In this document: positions 35,720 to 44,459 of the stretch, in pieces
Position numbering within the stretch: position 1 is the stretch's first letter
Layout of the letters: every line of letters begins with the position of its first letter
Source of the DNA: CAYQSU01 sp964420325
Lineage (GTDB): Bacteria > Pseudomonadota > Alphaproteobacteria > Rhodospirillales > Defluviicoccaceae
Assembly: GCA_964420325.1 (NCBI GenBank)
Contig: CAYQSU010000001.1
Span: forward strand, 1-64,000
Reading direction: 5' to 3'
DNA length: 64,000 nt
Notes under the pieces: model-generated
Told to the model about the DNA's origin: nothing
Databases searched by the model: none
The model's input: only the letters and a program-made list of their open reading frames with translations
Made by a program: the position numbers and the translations under genes

Positions 35720-38473
35720 ATGTCAGGGGGGCGCCTCACGGTGACAGACCACTTCGACGTTTTCCTGAGCTACAGCCGCAACGATCTGGATGCGGCCGCG
35801 CTGTTGCGCACGCAACTGGAACGTGCCGGGCTCGGCGTCTTCAAGGACGACAAGAGCATCCGCGAGGGCGACCTCTGGCTCGACAAGCTGCAGGCGGCGG
35901 TGGACGGCTGCGGCGCCTTCGTCGTGCTGGTCGGCCGCGACGGCGTGCGACGGTGGATCGGCGCCGAGACGCAAGCGGCGCTCGGCCGCCATTTCGGCCC
36001 GCACGCCGATGCCGAGCGGTTGCCCATCTTCCCCATCCTGCTCGGCGACACCCGGCCCGAGACGCTGCCGGCGTTCCTGCGGCTGTTCCAGGCGACGCGC
36101 TGGCCCGGCGACACGCCGCTGCCGGACACCCTGATCGAGAGCATCCGCTGCAAACGCATCCTCGCCGACACGGCCGCCAGCTTCGAGGGCTGCCCGTTCG
36201 TCGGCCTCGATGCCTTCCGCATCGACCAGGCCAACCTGTTCTTCGGCCGGCAGAAGGAGACGCTGGAGGCACTCGCCTGCTTCGACCGCCGCCCCGGTGC
36301 CCCGACGGTGCGCTGGCTGGAGATCTTCGGCAACTCCGGCTCCGGCAAGTCGTCGCTGATGTGTGCCGGCATTCTGCCGCTGGTCGACCAGGGCTGGCTG
36401 TGGCCGCGCACCGGTTTCGAGCACTGGCGCCCGATCGGCCCGTTGATGCCGGGCGCCCCTCCGGTGGAGATGCTGGCGGAAAGCCTACACCCGGCCTTTG
36501 GCGGCGGTACGGGCGAGCGCTATCACGCCCTGCAAGCGGACGACCGCGCCCTCGCCTGGATGCTTCGCGACAACCGACCGGACGACGACACCGCCTTCCT
36601 GCTCGCCGTCGACCAGTTCGAGGAGCTGTTCACCTTCGCCGATGCGGACGAGCGGCAGCGGTTCGACCGGCTGCTCGCCGCGGCGCTGGACGACGCCGAC
36701 TGCCCGCTGTTCGTCATCTCGACGGTGCGCGCCGACTTCCTCGACCGCTTCGACGACCTGCCGCGCCTGGCCGCGGTGCAGAACCGCGTCGGCCGGTCCT
36801 GGAAGCTGCCGCCCATCGGTGCCGAGGGCTTGCGCGAGATCATCGACGGTCCGGCCCGGCTCGCCGGCCTCGACGTGGACGAGGTGCGCGAAATCATGGT
36901 CCGGGAGGCCGAGGACGAGCCGGGGGCGCTGCCGCTGGTGGAGAACGCGCTGTTCTGGCTGTGGGAGAAGCGCACCGACGGCCGGCTCAGCGGCCGGCTG
37001 CTGAGCGAGCAGGGCGGCATCGCCGGCATCTTGAGCCGGTGCGCCGACGATCTGCTCGCCGGCCTCGATGCGCGCTCGCGCGACCGGGCGCTGGACCTCC
37101 TGTTCCGGATGGTGCTGATCGATCCCGAGGGCCGGCGTCACACCCGCCGGCGCATGCCGCTCGCCGAGGCGATCGCGATCGCCGGCGGCGGCGAGCGCGG
37201 CCACGAGCTGGTCGACCGCCTGGCCGGCCGGCGCCTCCCCGGCGGCGTCGCGCGGCACGGGCCATTGCGGCTGATCACCGTCACCGAGGACGCGGGCGAC
37301 GGCGCGCCGGCGGCGCGGCAGGACCGCTGGGTGAACCTGATCCACGAGACGCTGATCCGCAGCAAGGGCGTGGATGCCACCGGCACGCCGCAGCCCTACT
37401 GGCCGACGCTGTGGGATTACATCGAGCGCAACAAGGAGCGGGCGGCGCGGCGCGAGCGCTTGCAGCTGATGGCGCGCGAATGGAAGGACCGCTGGGGACT
37501 CTCTCGTTTGGCCGGCCTGGCCGGCTGGTCGGCGCTGTTCGGCTTCCGCGGACTGGCGGCACCGGGCAGTCTCGAACGGCGCTATCTGAGCTGGAGCCGC
37601 GGGCGCGCCGTGGTCGAGATCGCGGTCCTCACCGCGGTCGCCGGCGTCGTCGGCGAGAGCGTCGCGTGGGCGATGCGGATCGGAGCGCCGATCGAGGCGG
37701 TGATGGACCGCTGGGCCTACACGGTGCACATCGCCACGCCGCCGCTGCCCGGGCTTGTCGAAATCCCGGCGGGGTCGTTCCGCGTGGGGAGCGAGAGGGA
37801 CGCTTGGTCCAAGCCCGTGCATCGGGTGACGTTTGCGCAGCCGTTCCAATTCGGTCGGACGGAAGTCACCTTCCAGGAGTGGGATGCCTGCGTCGCCGAT
37901 GGCGGTTGCGGCTACCGCCCCGCCGATCAGGGTTGGGGCCGCGACACGCGGCCGGTGATCAACGTCTCATGGGATGATGCGCAGGTCTATGTCGCGTGGC
38001 TGGGCCGGCGGATGAGGCAGGCGTGCCGTTTGCCCAGCGAGGCGGAGTGGGAGTATGCGGCCCGTGCGGACACGACCACCGAATTCGCCCTGCCGGCGCC
38101 GGGCGGCAGCGACGACGTCGGCGGCCAAGGGCTGGCCAACTGCCAGGACTGCGGAAGCGAATGGGATTTCAAGCAGACGGCGCCGGTGGCGAGCTTCCCG
38201 CCGAACGCCTGGGGCCTGCACGACATGCACGGCAACGTCGTCGAGTGGGTGGAGGATTGTGTGCATGGGACTTATGACGGCGCGCCCGACGATGGCCGGG
38301 CGTGGCTCGATCAAGACGGCGGCGATTGCAGTTCCCGTGTGCTTCGCGGCGGGTCCTGGAGCCTCTCCCAGGTCCTCGCGCGCGCGGCCTTCCGCTTCTG
38401 GTTCGGCCCGGACCTCCGGAGCTTCGACCTCGGGTTTCGTGTGGTGTGTTCGTCCCCATCTTCCGGGCACTGA
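35720..38473 (+). CDS. TIR - nSTAND NTPase - FGE/C-lectin fusion with DGR-like variable tail
   Basis: A 917-residue multidomain protein. Residues 9-140 form a TIR domain (FDVFLSYSRND; candidate NADase Glu83 in WIGAET). About residues 158-540 form a STAND-type NTPase of the nSTAND1 kind: CPFVGLDAFRIDQANLFFGR, Walker A GNSGSGKSS at 204-212, Walker B LLAVDQFEEL with Asp298. A helical linker with a possible membrane helix (about 628-652) leads to an FGE/C-type-lectin domain (about 675-912). The tail (RVLRGGSW to GFRVV, 873-909) reads as a DGR variable region. The ATG has a GGGACAGG site. By analogy with NLRs and bacterial STAND defence proteins, the FGE domain would sense, the NTPase oligomerise and the TIR consume NAD (inference). 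Confidence 0.9.
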   Translation: MSGGRLTVTDHFDVFLSYSRNDLDAAALLRTQLERAGLGVFKDDKSIREGDLWLDKLQAAVDGCGAFVVLVGRDGVRRWIGAETQAALGRHFGPHADAERLPIFPILLGDTRPETLPAFLRLFQATRWPGDTPLPDTLIESIRCKRILADTAASFEGCPFVGLDAFRIDQANLFFGRQKETLEALACFDRRPGAPTVRWLEIFGNSGSGKSSLMCAGILPLVDQGWLWPRTGFEHWRPIGPLMPGAPPVEMLAESLHPAFGGGTGERYHALQADDRALAWMLRDNRPDDDTAFLLAVDQFEELFTFADADERQRFDRLLAAALDDADCPLFVISTVRADFLDRFDDLPRLAAVQNRVGRSWKLPPIGAEGLREIIDGPARLAGLDVDEVREIMVREAEDEPGALPLVENALFWLWEKRTDGRLSGRLLSEQGGIAGILSRCADDLLAGLDARSRDRALDLLFRMVLIDPEGRRHTRRRMPLAEAIAIAGGGERGHELVDRLAGRRLPGGVARHGPLRLITVTEDAGDGAPAARQDRWVNLIHETLIRSKGVDATGTPQPYWPTLWDYIERNKERAARRERLQLMAREWKDRWGLSRLAGLAGWSALFGFRGLAAPGSLERRYLSWSRGRAVVEIAVLTAVAGVVGESVAWAMRIGAPIEAVMDRWAYTVHIATPPLPGLVEIPAGSFRVGSERDAWSKPVHRVTFAQPFQFGRTEVTFQEWDACVADGGCGYRPADQGWGRDTRPVINVSWDDAQVYVAWLGRRMRQACRLPSEAEWEYAARADTTTEFALPAPGGSDDVGGQGLANCQDCGSEWDFKQTAPVASFPPNAWGLHDMHGNVVEWVEDCVHGTYDGAPDDGRAWLDQDGGDCSSRVLRGGSWSLSQVLARAAFRFWFGPDLRSFDLGFRVVCSSPSSGH
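38336..38446 (+). other. DGR-like variable region (VR) at the 3' end of the TIR-STAND-FGE gene
   Basis: Scaffold codons (RVLRGGSW, ARAA, R, PD, R, LGFRVV) are interrupted by about 14 positions that would be Asn in a typical DGR template. Thirteen of those codons end in C (AGC, CTC, TCC, GTC, CTC, TTC, TTC, TTC, GGC, CTC, AGC, TTC, GAC), and one is TGG. This is what mutagenised AAC codons would give. Several encode exposed Phe, Leu or Trp. No template repeat is visible in this window. Confidence 0.6.
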
Positions 38474-38481
38474 TCCCTGAC

Positions 38482-38503
38482 AAGCGGCGCGGCAGCGCCG
38501 CTT
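38482..38503 (+). repeat. Hairpin downstream of the DGR-like variable region
   Basis: Perfect 9-bp stem AAGCGGCGC / GCGCCGCTT with the 4-base loop GGCA, starting 9 bases after the stop codon and about 36 bases after the end of the VR-like stretch. It lacks a following T tract. DGR variable regions in phage BPP-1 and others have such a short-loop hairpin downstream that aids homing, but a plain transcription terminator remains possible. Confidence 0.55.
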
Positions 38504-38662
38504 CGAATTCTTGGCGCTGGTCTTCGCCCGCCCGGAATCATGGGATCGGGGTTGCCGGCGGCTCCGCAAGCCGCCCGAGCGGCCGTTCGCCCTCGCCACC
38601 CCGTGTCCCGCGTGTTAGCCTCTCGCAGTGCAGCATGACCGATCCCGGTTCGACTCTCCATC

Positions 38663-41419
38663 GTGGACGAGGGGATGACGAACGAAGCACGCAGCGACGC
38701 CCAAGCGTGGCATGCCGTGTCGGCCGACCGCGCGTTCGAGAGGTTGACGGGTCGTCCTGACGGTCTCTCGGACGACGAGGCCGGCAAGCGGCTCGCCGAG
38801 CACGGGCCGAACCGGCTGCCGCCGCCGAAGCGCCGGGGCGCGCTGGCCCGGCTCCTCGCCCAGTTCAACAACCTCTTGATCTACGTGCTCCTGGGCGCCG
38901 CCGGCACCACCGCCGCCCTCGGCCACTGGATCGACACCGGCGTCATCCTCGCCGTCGTCCTGGTCAACGCCGTCGTCGGCTTCGTCCAGGAGGGCAAGGC
39001 GGAAAAGGCGCTGGATGCCATCCGCGACATGCTGGCACCGAAGGCGACGGCGATCCGCGACGGCCACCGCCGCTCCGTCCGGGGCGAGGAGATCGTGCCC
39101 GGGGACGTCATCGTCCTCGAGCCCGGCGATCGCGTCCCGGCCGATCTCAGGCTGTTCGAGGTCAAGGGGCTCAAGGTCGACGAGGCGATGCTGACCGGGG
39201 AGTCGGTCGCCGTCGACAAGGTCACCGGGCCGGTCGACGCCGCAACGCCCCTCGGCGACCGTCTCTGCCTCGCCTTCAGCGGCACGATGGTGGCCTCCGG
39301 CTCGGGCAAGGGCCTGGTCGTCGCCACCGGCGAAGACACCGAGATTGGCCGCATCAGCGGCATGATGGCGGAGGTCGAGGCGATGACGACGCCCCTGCTG
39401 CGGCAGATGGGCGTCTTCGCCAAGTGGCTGACGGTGGCCATCGTCGGCTTCGCCGCCCTCATCCTCGCCTTCGGGCTGTTCGTTCGCGGCGAGGAGTTCA
39501 CGACGATGTTCATGGCCGCGGTCGGGCTCACCGTCGCCGCCATCCCCGAGGGCCTGCCCGCCATCCTCACCGTCACGCTGGCGATCGGCGTCCAGGGCAT
39601 GGCCCGGTGCAACGCCATCGTCCGCCGGCTGCCGGCGATCGAGACCCTCGGCTCGGTCACGGTGATCTGCTCCGACAAGACCGGCACGCTCACCCGCAAC
39701 GAGATGACCGTCGCCGCCGTCGCCACCTCCCGCCACCTGTTCCAGGTCGGCGGCAGCGGCTACGAGCCGCACGGCGCGATCTCGCTCGACGATCGCGAGG
39801 TCGAGGTCGACGACCATCCGCTGTTGGCGGAGATGAGCCGGGCGGCGCTCCTCTGCAGCGACGCCCACCTCGTCGACAAGGACGGCCAGTGGGCGGTCGA
39901 GGGCGACCCGATGGAGGGGGCGCTGATCGTCTTCGCCCGCAAGGCCGGTCTCGATCCCGACGGCGAACGGAAGGCATGGCCGCGGACCGATGCGATCCCG
40001 TTCGACTCCCGGCATCGGTTCATGGCCAGCCTCAACCACGACCACGAGGGGCACGGCCTGATCGTCGTCAAGGGAGCGCCGGAGCGGATCCTCGAGATGT
40101 GCGGCCGCCAGCGCGGCGGCAACGGGGACGTCGGGCTCGATCGCGCGGACTGGCAACGAAAGGCCGACGACATCGCGTCCGAGGGTCGGCGGCTGCTCGC
40201 GATCGCCGTCAAGGACACCGATTCGCGCCACGCCGATCTCCGCTTCGATGACGTCGAGGGCGGCCTCGTCCTCCTCGGCCTGGTCGGTCTCATGGATCCG
40301 CCGCGCGAGGAGGCGATCGCCGCGGTCGCCGAGTGCCGGTCGGCCGGCATCCAGGTGAAGATGATCACCGGCGACCACGCGGCGACGGCGGCGGCGATCG
40401 CCCGGATGCTCGCTCTCGAGAACCCGGGGAGCGTGCTCACCGGCAGCGACCTCGAGGCGCTCGACGACGACGAACTCCGTCGGCGGGCGATCGAGACCAG
40501 CGTCTTTGCGCGCACCAGCCCGGAGCACAAGCTCCGCCTGGTCAAGGCGTTGCAGGCCGAGGGCGAGGTGGTGGCGATGACCGGCGACGGGGTCAACGAC
40601 GCGCCCGCCCTGAAGCGCGCCGACATCGGCATCGCCATGGGCCGCAAGGGCAGCGAGGCCGCCAAGGAGGCGTCGGAGATGGTGCTCGCCGACGACAACT
40701 TCGCGACCATCGATGCGGCGGTCGAGGCCGGCCGCACCGTCTACGACAACCTCAAGAAGGCGATCATCTTCCTGTTGCCGGTCAACGGCGGCGAATCCGC
40801 GAGCCTGATCGCCGCCATCGTCCTCGGCATGACCCTGCCGATCTCTCCGGTGCAGATCCTCTGGGTGAACATGGTGAGCTCGGTGGCGCTGGCGATGTCG
40901 CTCGCCTTCGAGCCCGCCGACCCGGATGTCATGACCCGCCCGCCCAGGCCGCCGGACGAGCCGATCCTCTCCGGGTTTCTGGTCTGGCGGATCTTCCTCG
41001 TCTCGGCGCTGTTCCTCGCCGGCGTGTTCGGCATGTTCGCCCATGCCAAGGCCCAGGGACTGGATGTCGAGGAGGCCAGGACCATCGCCGTCAACACCCT
41101 GGTGGTGATGGAGATCTTCTATCTGTTCACCGTCCGCCACCTGTTCACGCCGTCGATCACCTGGCGGGACGTTCTCGGCACGCCGGCCGTCCTGATCGCC
41201 GTCGCCGCCGTCACCGCCCTGCAGTTCCTGTTCACCTACGCGCCCTTCATGCACACGTTCTTCGCCTCTCGCCCGCTCAGCCTGGTGCAGGGGCTGCAGG
41301 TGGTCGCCGTCGGCATCGCCGTGATGCTCGTCCTCGAGGCCGAGAAGCGCCTGCAGGTGCTGGTCAGGGGCCGGCTGCCGGGCCGCCGGTCACGGGCGCG
41401 GCGGGGGCGGCACGCGTAG
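38663..41419 (+). CDS. P-type cation-transporting ATPase (type II)
   Basis: The product has 918 residues. The phosphorylated Asp is in CSDKTGTLT (about 338). Other motifs are TGES in the actuator, IPEGLPA in helix M4 (typical of type II Ca/Na/K pumps), and the hinge MTGDGVNDAPALK. A C-terminal cation-ATPase helical domain is present. Translation may start at GTG 38663 or ATG 38675. It is probably an inner-membrane Ca2+- or monovalent-cation exporter. It lies 15 bases before a Kef-type antiporter. Confidence 0.93.
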   Translation: MDEGMTNEARSDAQAWHAVSADRAFERLTGRPDGLSDDEAGKRLAEHGPNRLPPPKRRGALARLLAQFNNLLIYVLLGAAGTTAALGHWIDTGVILAVVLVNAVVGFVQEGKAEKALDAIRDMLAPKATAIRDGHRRSVRGEEIVPGDVIVLEPGDRVPADLRLFEVKGLKVDEAMLTGESVAVDKVTGPVDAATPLGDRLCLAFSGTMVASGSGKGLVVATGEDTEIGRISGMMAEVEAMTTPLLRQMGVFAKWLTVAIVGFAALILAFGLFVRGEEFTTMFMAAVGLTVAAIPEGLPAILTVTLAIGVQGMARCNAIVRRLPAIETLGSVTVICSDKTGTLTRNEMTVAAVATSRHLFQVGGSGYEPHGAISLDDREVEVDDHPLLAEMSRAALLCSDAHLVDKDGQWAVEGDPMEGALIVFARKAGLDPDGERKAWPRTDAIPFDSRHRFMASLNHDHEGHGLIVVKGAPERILEMCGRQRGGNGDVGLDRADWQRKADDIASEGRRLLAIAVKDTDSRHADLRFDDVEGGLVLLGLVGLMDPPREEAIAAVAECRSAGIQVKMITGDHAATAAAIARMLALENPGSVLTGSDLEALDDDELRRRAIETSVFARTSPEHKLRLVKALQAEGEVVAMTGDGVNDAPALKRADIGIAMGRKGSEAAKEASEMVLADDNFATIDAAVEAGRTVYDNLKKAIIFLLPVNGGESASLIAAIVLGMTLPISPVQILWVNMVSSVALAMSLAFEPADPDVMTRPPRPPDEPILSGFLVWRIFLVSALFLAGVFGMFAHAKAQGLDVEEARTIAVNTLVVMEIFYLFTVRHLFTPSITWRDVLGTPAVLIAVAAVTALQFLFTYAPFMHTFFASRPLSLVQGLQVVAVGIAVMLVLEAEKRLQVLVRGRLPGRRSRARRGRHA

Positions 41420-41434
41420 AGGCACGCAGGAGCC

Positions 41435-43156
41435 TTGATCGACGTCGTCTCCCTGTCGGTGTTCTACGAGGTGGCGGCACTCCTGGTGCTGGCCGCGGCG
41501 ATCGGTCTCGTCGGGGTGCTGCTTCGCCAGCCGCTGATCGTCAGCTTCATCGCCGTCGGCGTTCTCGCCGGTCCCGGGGTCCTCGGCATCGCCCGTTCGG
41601 CCGAGCACATCACCCTGCTGGCCGAGCTCGGCATCTCGGTGCTGCTGTTCCTGGTCGGCCTCAAGCTCGACCTCAATCTGGTGCGCACCCTGGGCGCCGT
41701 CTCGGTGGCGACCGGCCTAGGTCAGGTGGTGTTCACCTCGGTGATCGGCTTCGGCCTCGGCCTGGCGCTCGGCCTCGATCCGCTCACCAGCCTCTACGTC
41801 GCCGTCGCGCTCACGTTCTCGAGCACGATCATCATTGTCAAGCTGCTGTCGGACAAGCGCGAGATCGATTCGCTGCACGGCCGCATCGCCCTCGGTTTCC
41901 TGATCGTCCAGGACCTGGTGGTGGTGTTCGCGATGATCGTGCTGTCGGCGGTCGGGGTCGGCATCGAGATCGACACGGGCGTCGGCGACCTCGTGCGCAT
42001 TGCCGGCTCCGGCGTCGCATTCCTCGTCGCCGTCGGGCTCTTCGTCCGCTTCGCCGCCGACCCGCTGGTGGAGCGTCTCGCCCGCGCGCCGGAGCTTCTC
42101 GTCTGTTTCGCCATCGGCTGGGCGGCGCTGTTCGCCGCGATCGGCGATCTCCTCGGCTTCAGCAAGGAGCTGGGCGGCTTGCTCGCCGGCGTGTCCCTGG
42201 CCTCGACCCGCTATCGCGAGGCGATGGCGGCCCGGCTCGCGCCGCTGCGGGACTTCCTCCTCTTGTTCTTCTTCCTCGCCCTGGGCGCCCGGCTCGACCT
42301 GTCCCTGATCGGCGAGCAGGTGCCGACCGCTCTCGTCTTATCGATCTTCGTCCTTGTCGGCAATCCGCTGATCGTCGTCGCCATCATGGGCGCCATGGGC
42401 TATCGCAAGCGGACGAGCTTCCTTGCCGGCCTCACCGTCGCCCAGATCAGCGAGTTCTCGCTGATCTTCATCGCCCTCGGCGTCTCGCTCGACCACCTGG
42501 ATAGCGGCGTGCTCGGGCTGACGACCCTGGTCGGCCTCATCACCATCGGCCTTTCGACCTACATGATCACCTACTCGCATCGGCTCTATGCCTGGCTCGA
42601 GCCGCTCCTCGGCCCTTTCGAGCGCCATGGCGCCCCGCGCGAAGCGGCGCAGACGACGGCGGCCGTCACCAAGGGGTACGACGCGGTGGTCGTCGGGCTC
42701 GGCCGCTTCGGCGGCGCCATCGCCCAGCGCCTCCTCGCCCGCGGACAACGGGTCCTCGGCATCGACTTCAATCCCTCCGCCGTCCGGCAATGGAGCGACG
42801 CGGGTCTCGACGTCGTCTACGGTGACGCCACCGACCCCGAGTTCGTCGCGGGCCTGCCCCTGGGCGGGGTCCGCTGGGTGGTGTCGGCGATGCCCGTCGC
42901 CAGCGCCGGCATCGGATCCGACGATCCGCGGACCGCCCTGATCCGTGCCGTCCGGAGCCAGGGGCGTACCTGCAGGGTCGCCGTCGTGCTGCAACGCGAA
43001 AGCGAGCGGGAGGCTTTGGTCGCCAGCGGTGCCGACATCTTCCTGCATCCGTTCGAGGATGCCGCCGACCAGGCGGTCGATCTTGTCATCGGAAGAGACC
43101 GTCCTGCCCGCATCGAGGCGGTCGAAGTGGAGGGGCAGCGGGATCTGGCGCCGTGA
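41435..43156 (+). CDS. Kef-type cation:proton antiporter with TrkA-N domain
   Basis: The 573-residue product has an N-terminal antiporter domain of about 12 helices (about 10-390) with the family core TFSSTIIIVKLLSDKREIDS and FLIVQDLVVVFAM. A cytoplasmic NAD-binding TrkA-N domain starts near VVVGLGRFGGAIAQRLL. The start is TTG at 41435 after CAGGAG. It resembles KefB/KefC-like K+ or Na+/H+ exchangers. The spacing to the P-type ATPase suggests one operon for ion homeostasis. Confidence 0.93.
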   Translation: MIDVVSLSVFYEVAALLVLAAAIGLVGVLLRQPLIVSFIAVGVLAGPGVLGIARSAEHITLLAELGISVLLFLVGLKLDLNLVRTLGAVSVATGLGQVVFTSVIGFGLGLALGLDPLTSLYVAVALTFSSTIIIVKLLSDKREIDSLHGRIALGFLIVQDLVVVFAMIVLSAVGVGIEIDTGVGDLVRIAGSGVAFLVAVGLFVRFAADPLVERLARAPELLVCFAIGWAALFAAIGDLLGFSKELGGLLAGVSLASTRYREAMAARLAPLRDFLLLFFFLALGARLDLSLIGEQVPTALVLSIFVLVGNPLIVVAIMGAMGYRKRTSFLAGLTVAQISEFSLIFIALGVSLDHLDSGVLGLTTLVGLITIGLSTYMITYSHRLYAWLEPLLGPFERHGAPREAAQTTAAVTKGYDAVVVGLGRFGGAIAQRLLARGQRVLGIDFNPSAVRQWSDAGLDVVYGDATDPEFVAGLPLGGVRWVVSAMPVASAGIGSDDPRTALIRAVRSQGRTCRVAVVLQRESEREALVASGADIFLHPFEDAADQAVDLVIGRDRPARIEAVEVEGQRDLAP

Positions 43157-43277
43157 TCGGGCCTGCCACCGGCAGGAGGGAAGGAGCTTCGGCGCTGGCG
43201 CCGGGCGGCGGGATCGGCTACCGTCGCCGCCGGCCTTTCTGGTGCCCGTTTCGGTCGCCGCCCGCCGCTCGCCCATC

Positions 43278-43353
43278 GCGCCCGTAGCTCAACGGACAGA
43301 GCATCTGACTTCGGATCAGAAGGTTGGGAGTTCGAGTCTCTCCGGGCGCGCCA
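43278..43353 (+). tRNA. tRNA-Arg (anticodon TCG)
   Basis: A full cloverleaf is visible: acceptor GCGCCCG / CGGGCGC, D arm with AGCTCAACGGACAGAGC, anticodon stem TCTGA / TCAGA with loop CTTCGGA, and T arm with TTCGAGT. The discriminator G and an encoded CCA end the gene at 43353. Confidence 0.97.
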
Positions 43354-43487
43354 CACGGGCGGTTGCCGCGCGAAGGCGCACTTGCGCGGGATGGCGATTT
43401 CGATAAGGTGGCGCCGTCACGGCCCGACATGCCGCCGAATGCCAACGCGTTCACGGCCCACGGCGGGGCTTGCGGAATGGGGTTTCC

Positions 43488-43724
43488 ATGCTGACTCGCG
43501 GATCGGTTCTGAAACTGGTCGGGCCGACGCGCCTGGACGACCATGCCATCGTCGAGATCATCGCTACCGGCGCGAGCCAGTCCGATCTGGTGGAGGCGCT
43601 GAGCCGGTTGCAGCGCGGCGGCGAGGTCGGCGCCGAGAAGATGAAGCCGATGAGCCCGATCGTCGCCAGGCTGTGCGACATCCTGACGCGGGAGACCCTC
43701 GACTGGGACGAGTTCGAGCGGTAG
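43488..43724 (+). CDS. Hypothetical protein (78 aa)
   Basis: ATG at 43488 with AATGGGG upstream. It is a small helical soluble protein (ATGASQSDLVEALSRLQRGG, then SPIVARLCDILTRETLDWDE). The Ala/Leu/Arg helices recall a small adaptor or a helix-turn-helix-like fold, but I do not recognise a family. It lies after tRNA-Arg and converges on the next hypothetical gene. Confidence 0.6.
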   Translation: MLTRGSVLKLVGPTRLDDHAIVEIIATGASQSDLVEALSRLQRGGEVGAEKMKPMSPIVARLCDILTRETLDWDEFER

Positions 43725-43759
43725 CGGCCACACTCGCAAGCGACCGCGCCGGCACCCGC

Positions 43760-44218
43760 TCAGGCGCCGCCACTCGATACTTCGAGTTCGGCGGGCAGCG
43801 AGAGCTCGGCGACGGCAGCGTCCGAACGGCTGACGCTGACGACGGCCAACGGAATCGGCTGCACCCGGCCATCGGGCAGATGCAGGCTGCGATCGACCGT
43901 TCCCCAGTGGACGGCAAGGCCGAGGTCGCGGAGCGGGCGCAACACCGTGCCCAGCGCTTCGAGCATCAGGTTCCGGCTCTCGAGCCGCGTCTCCTCCCAG
44001 GTCTCGGTGCAGCGGGAGAAGGCGTCGATGAATGCCCGGACGGCCTGTGCCTCTTCCGGCGATCCGGCGTCCTCATGGATGACGATGCGGGCATACTGGG
44101 CGGCTTCGACCGCCGCCCACAGATCGCGGGCTTCGACCGCGGCGCAAAGCTCCACCCGTTGCTGGCCTTCCGCATGGTCGGACGGTTGCGGGCGGGCGCG
44201 GTGGCCCTCGTGCGTCAT
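43760..44218 (-). CDS. Hypothetical protein (152 aa)
   Basis: Soluble, acidic and helix-rich with a short Cys-containing middle (FIDAFSRCTETWEETRLESR) and a C-terminal beta region (HLPDGRVQPIPLAVVSVSRS). There is no signal peptide or membrane helix. I do not recognise the family. It is divergent from the ferritin-like gene across 241 bases. Confidence 0.6.
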   Translation of the reverse strand: MTHEGHRARPQPSDHAEGQQRVELCAAVEARDLWAAVEAAQYARIVIHEDAGSPEEAQAVRAFIDAFSRCTETWEETRLESRNLMLEALGTVLRPLRDLGLAVHWGTVDRSLHLPDGRVQPIPLAVVSVSRSDAAVAELSLPAELEVSSGGA

Positions 44219-44459
44219 GGCGCCGCATCCTTCGCCGTTGCGCCTGGCGTCTCCCGCTACTTAAGGTGGAGAATCTCCCGCGTCAACCTCGCCGAGCTTC
44301 GGTGTGGCATCGAAGCGTCACCTCCCCGGCGATCCCGACGAGCGCCGCCGCGGGCGGCTTCTCGTAATTGAAATCGCTCAACATGCGCGTCACATTGGGG
44401 TCCAAACCGGGGGCGGCCGGCACGCCGGTTGCGAGAGGCTAACGTGGCCAGAGGCAAGG

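Noticed and set aside
38615..41254. A long minus-strand open frame (about 880 codons) opposite the P-type ATPase
   Set aside because: It has no recognisable motifs and a composition typical of antisense frames in GC-rich DNA, while the plus strand encodes a complete ATPase.
43162..43176. CCTGCC-ACC-GGCAGG hairpin after the antiporter gene as a terminator
   Set aside because: Six-bp stem with no T tract in GC-rich DNA; too weak to call.
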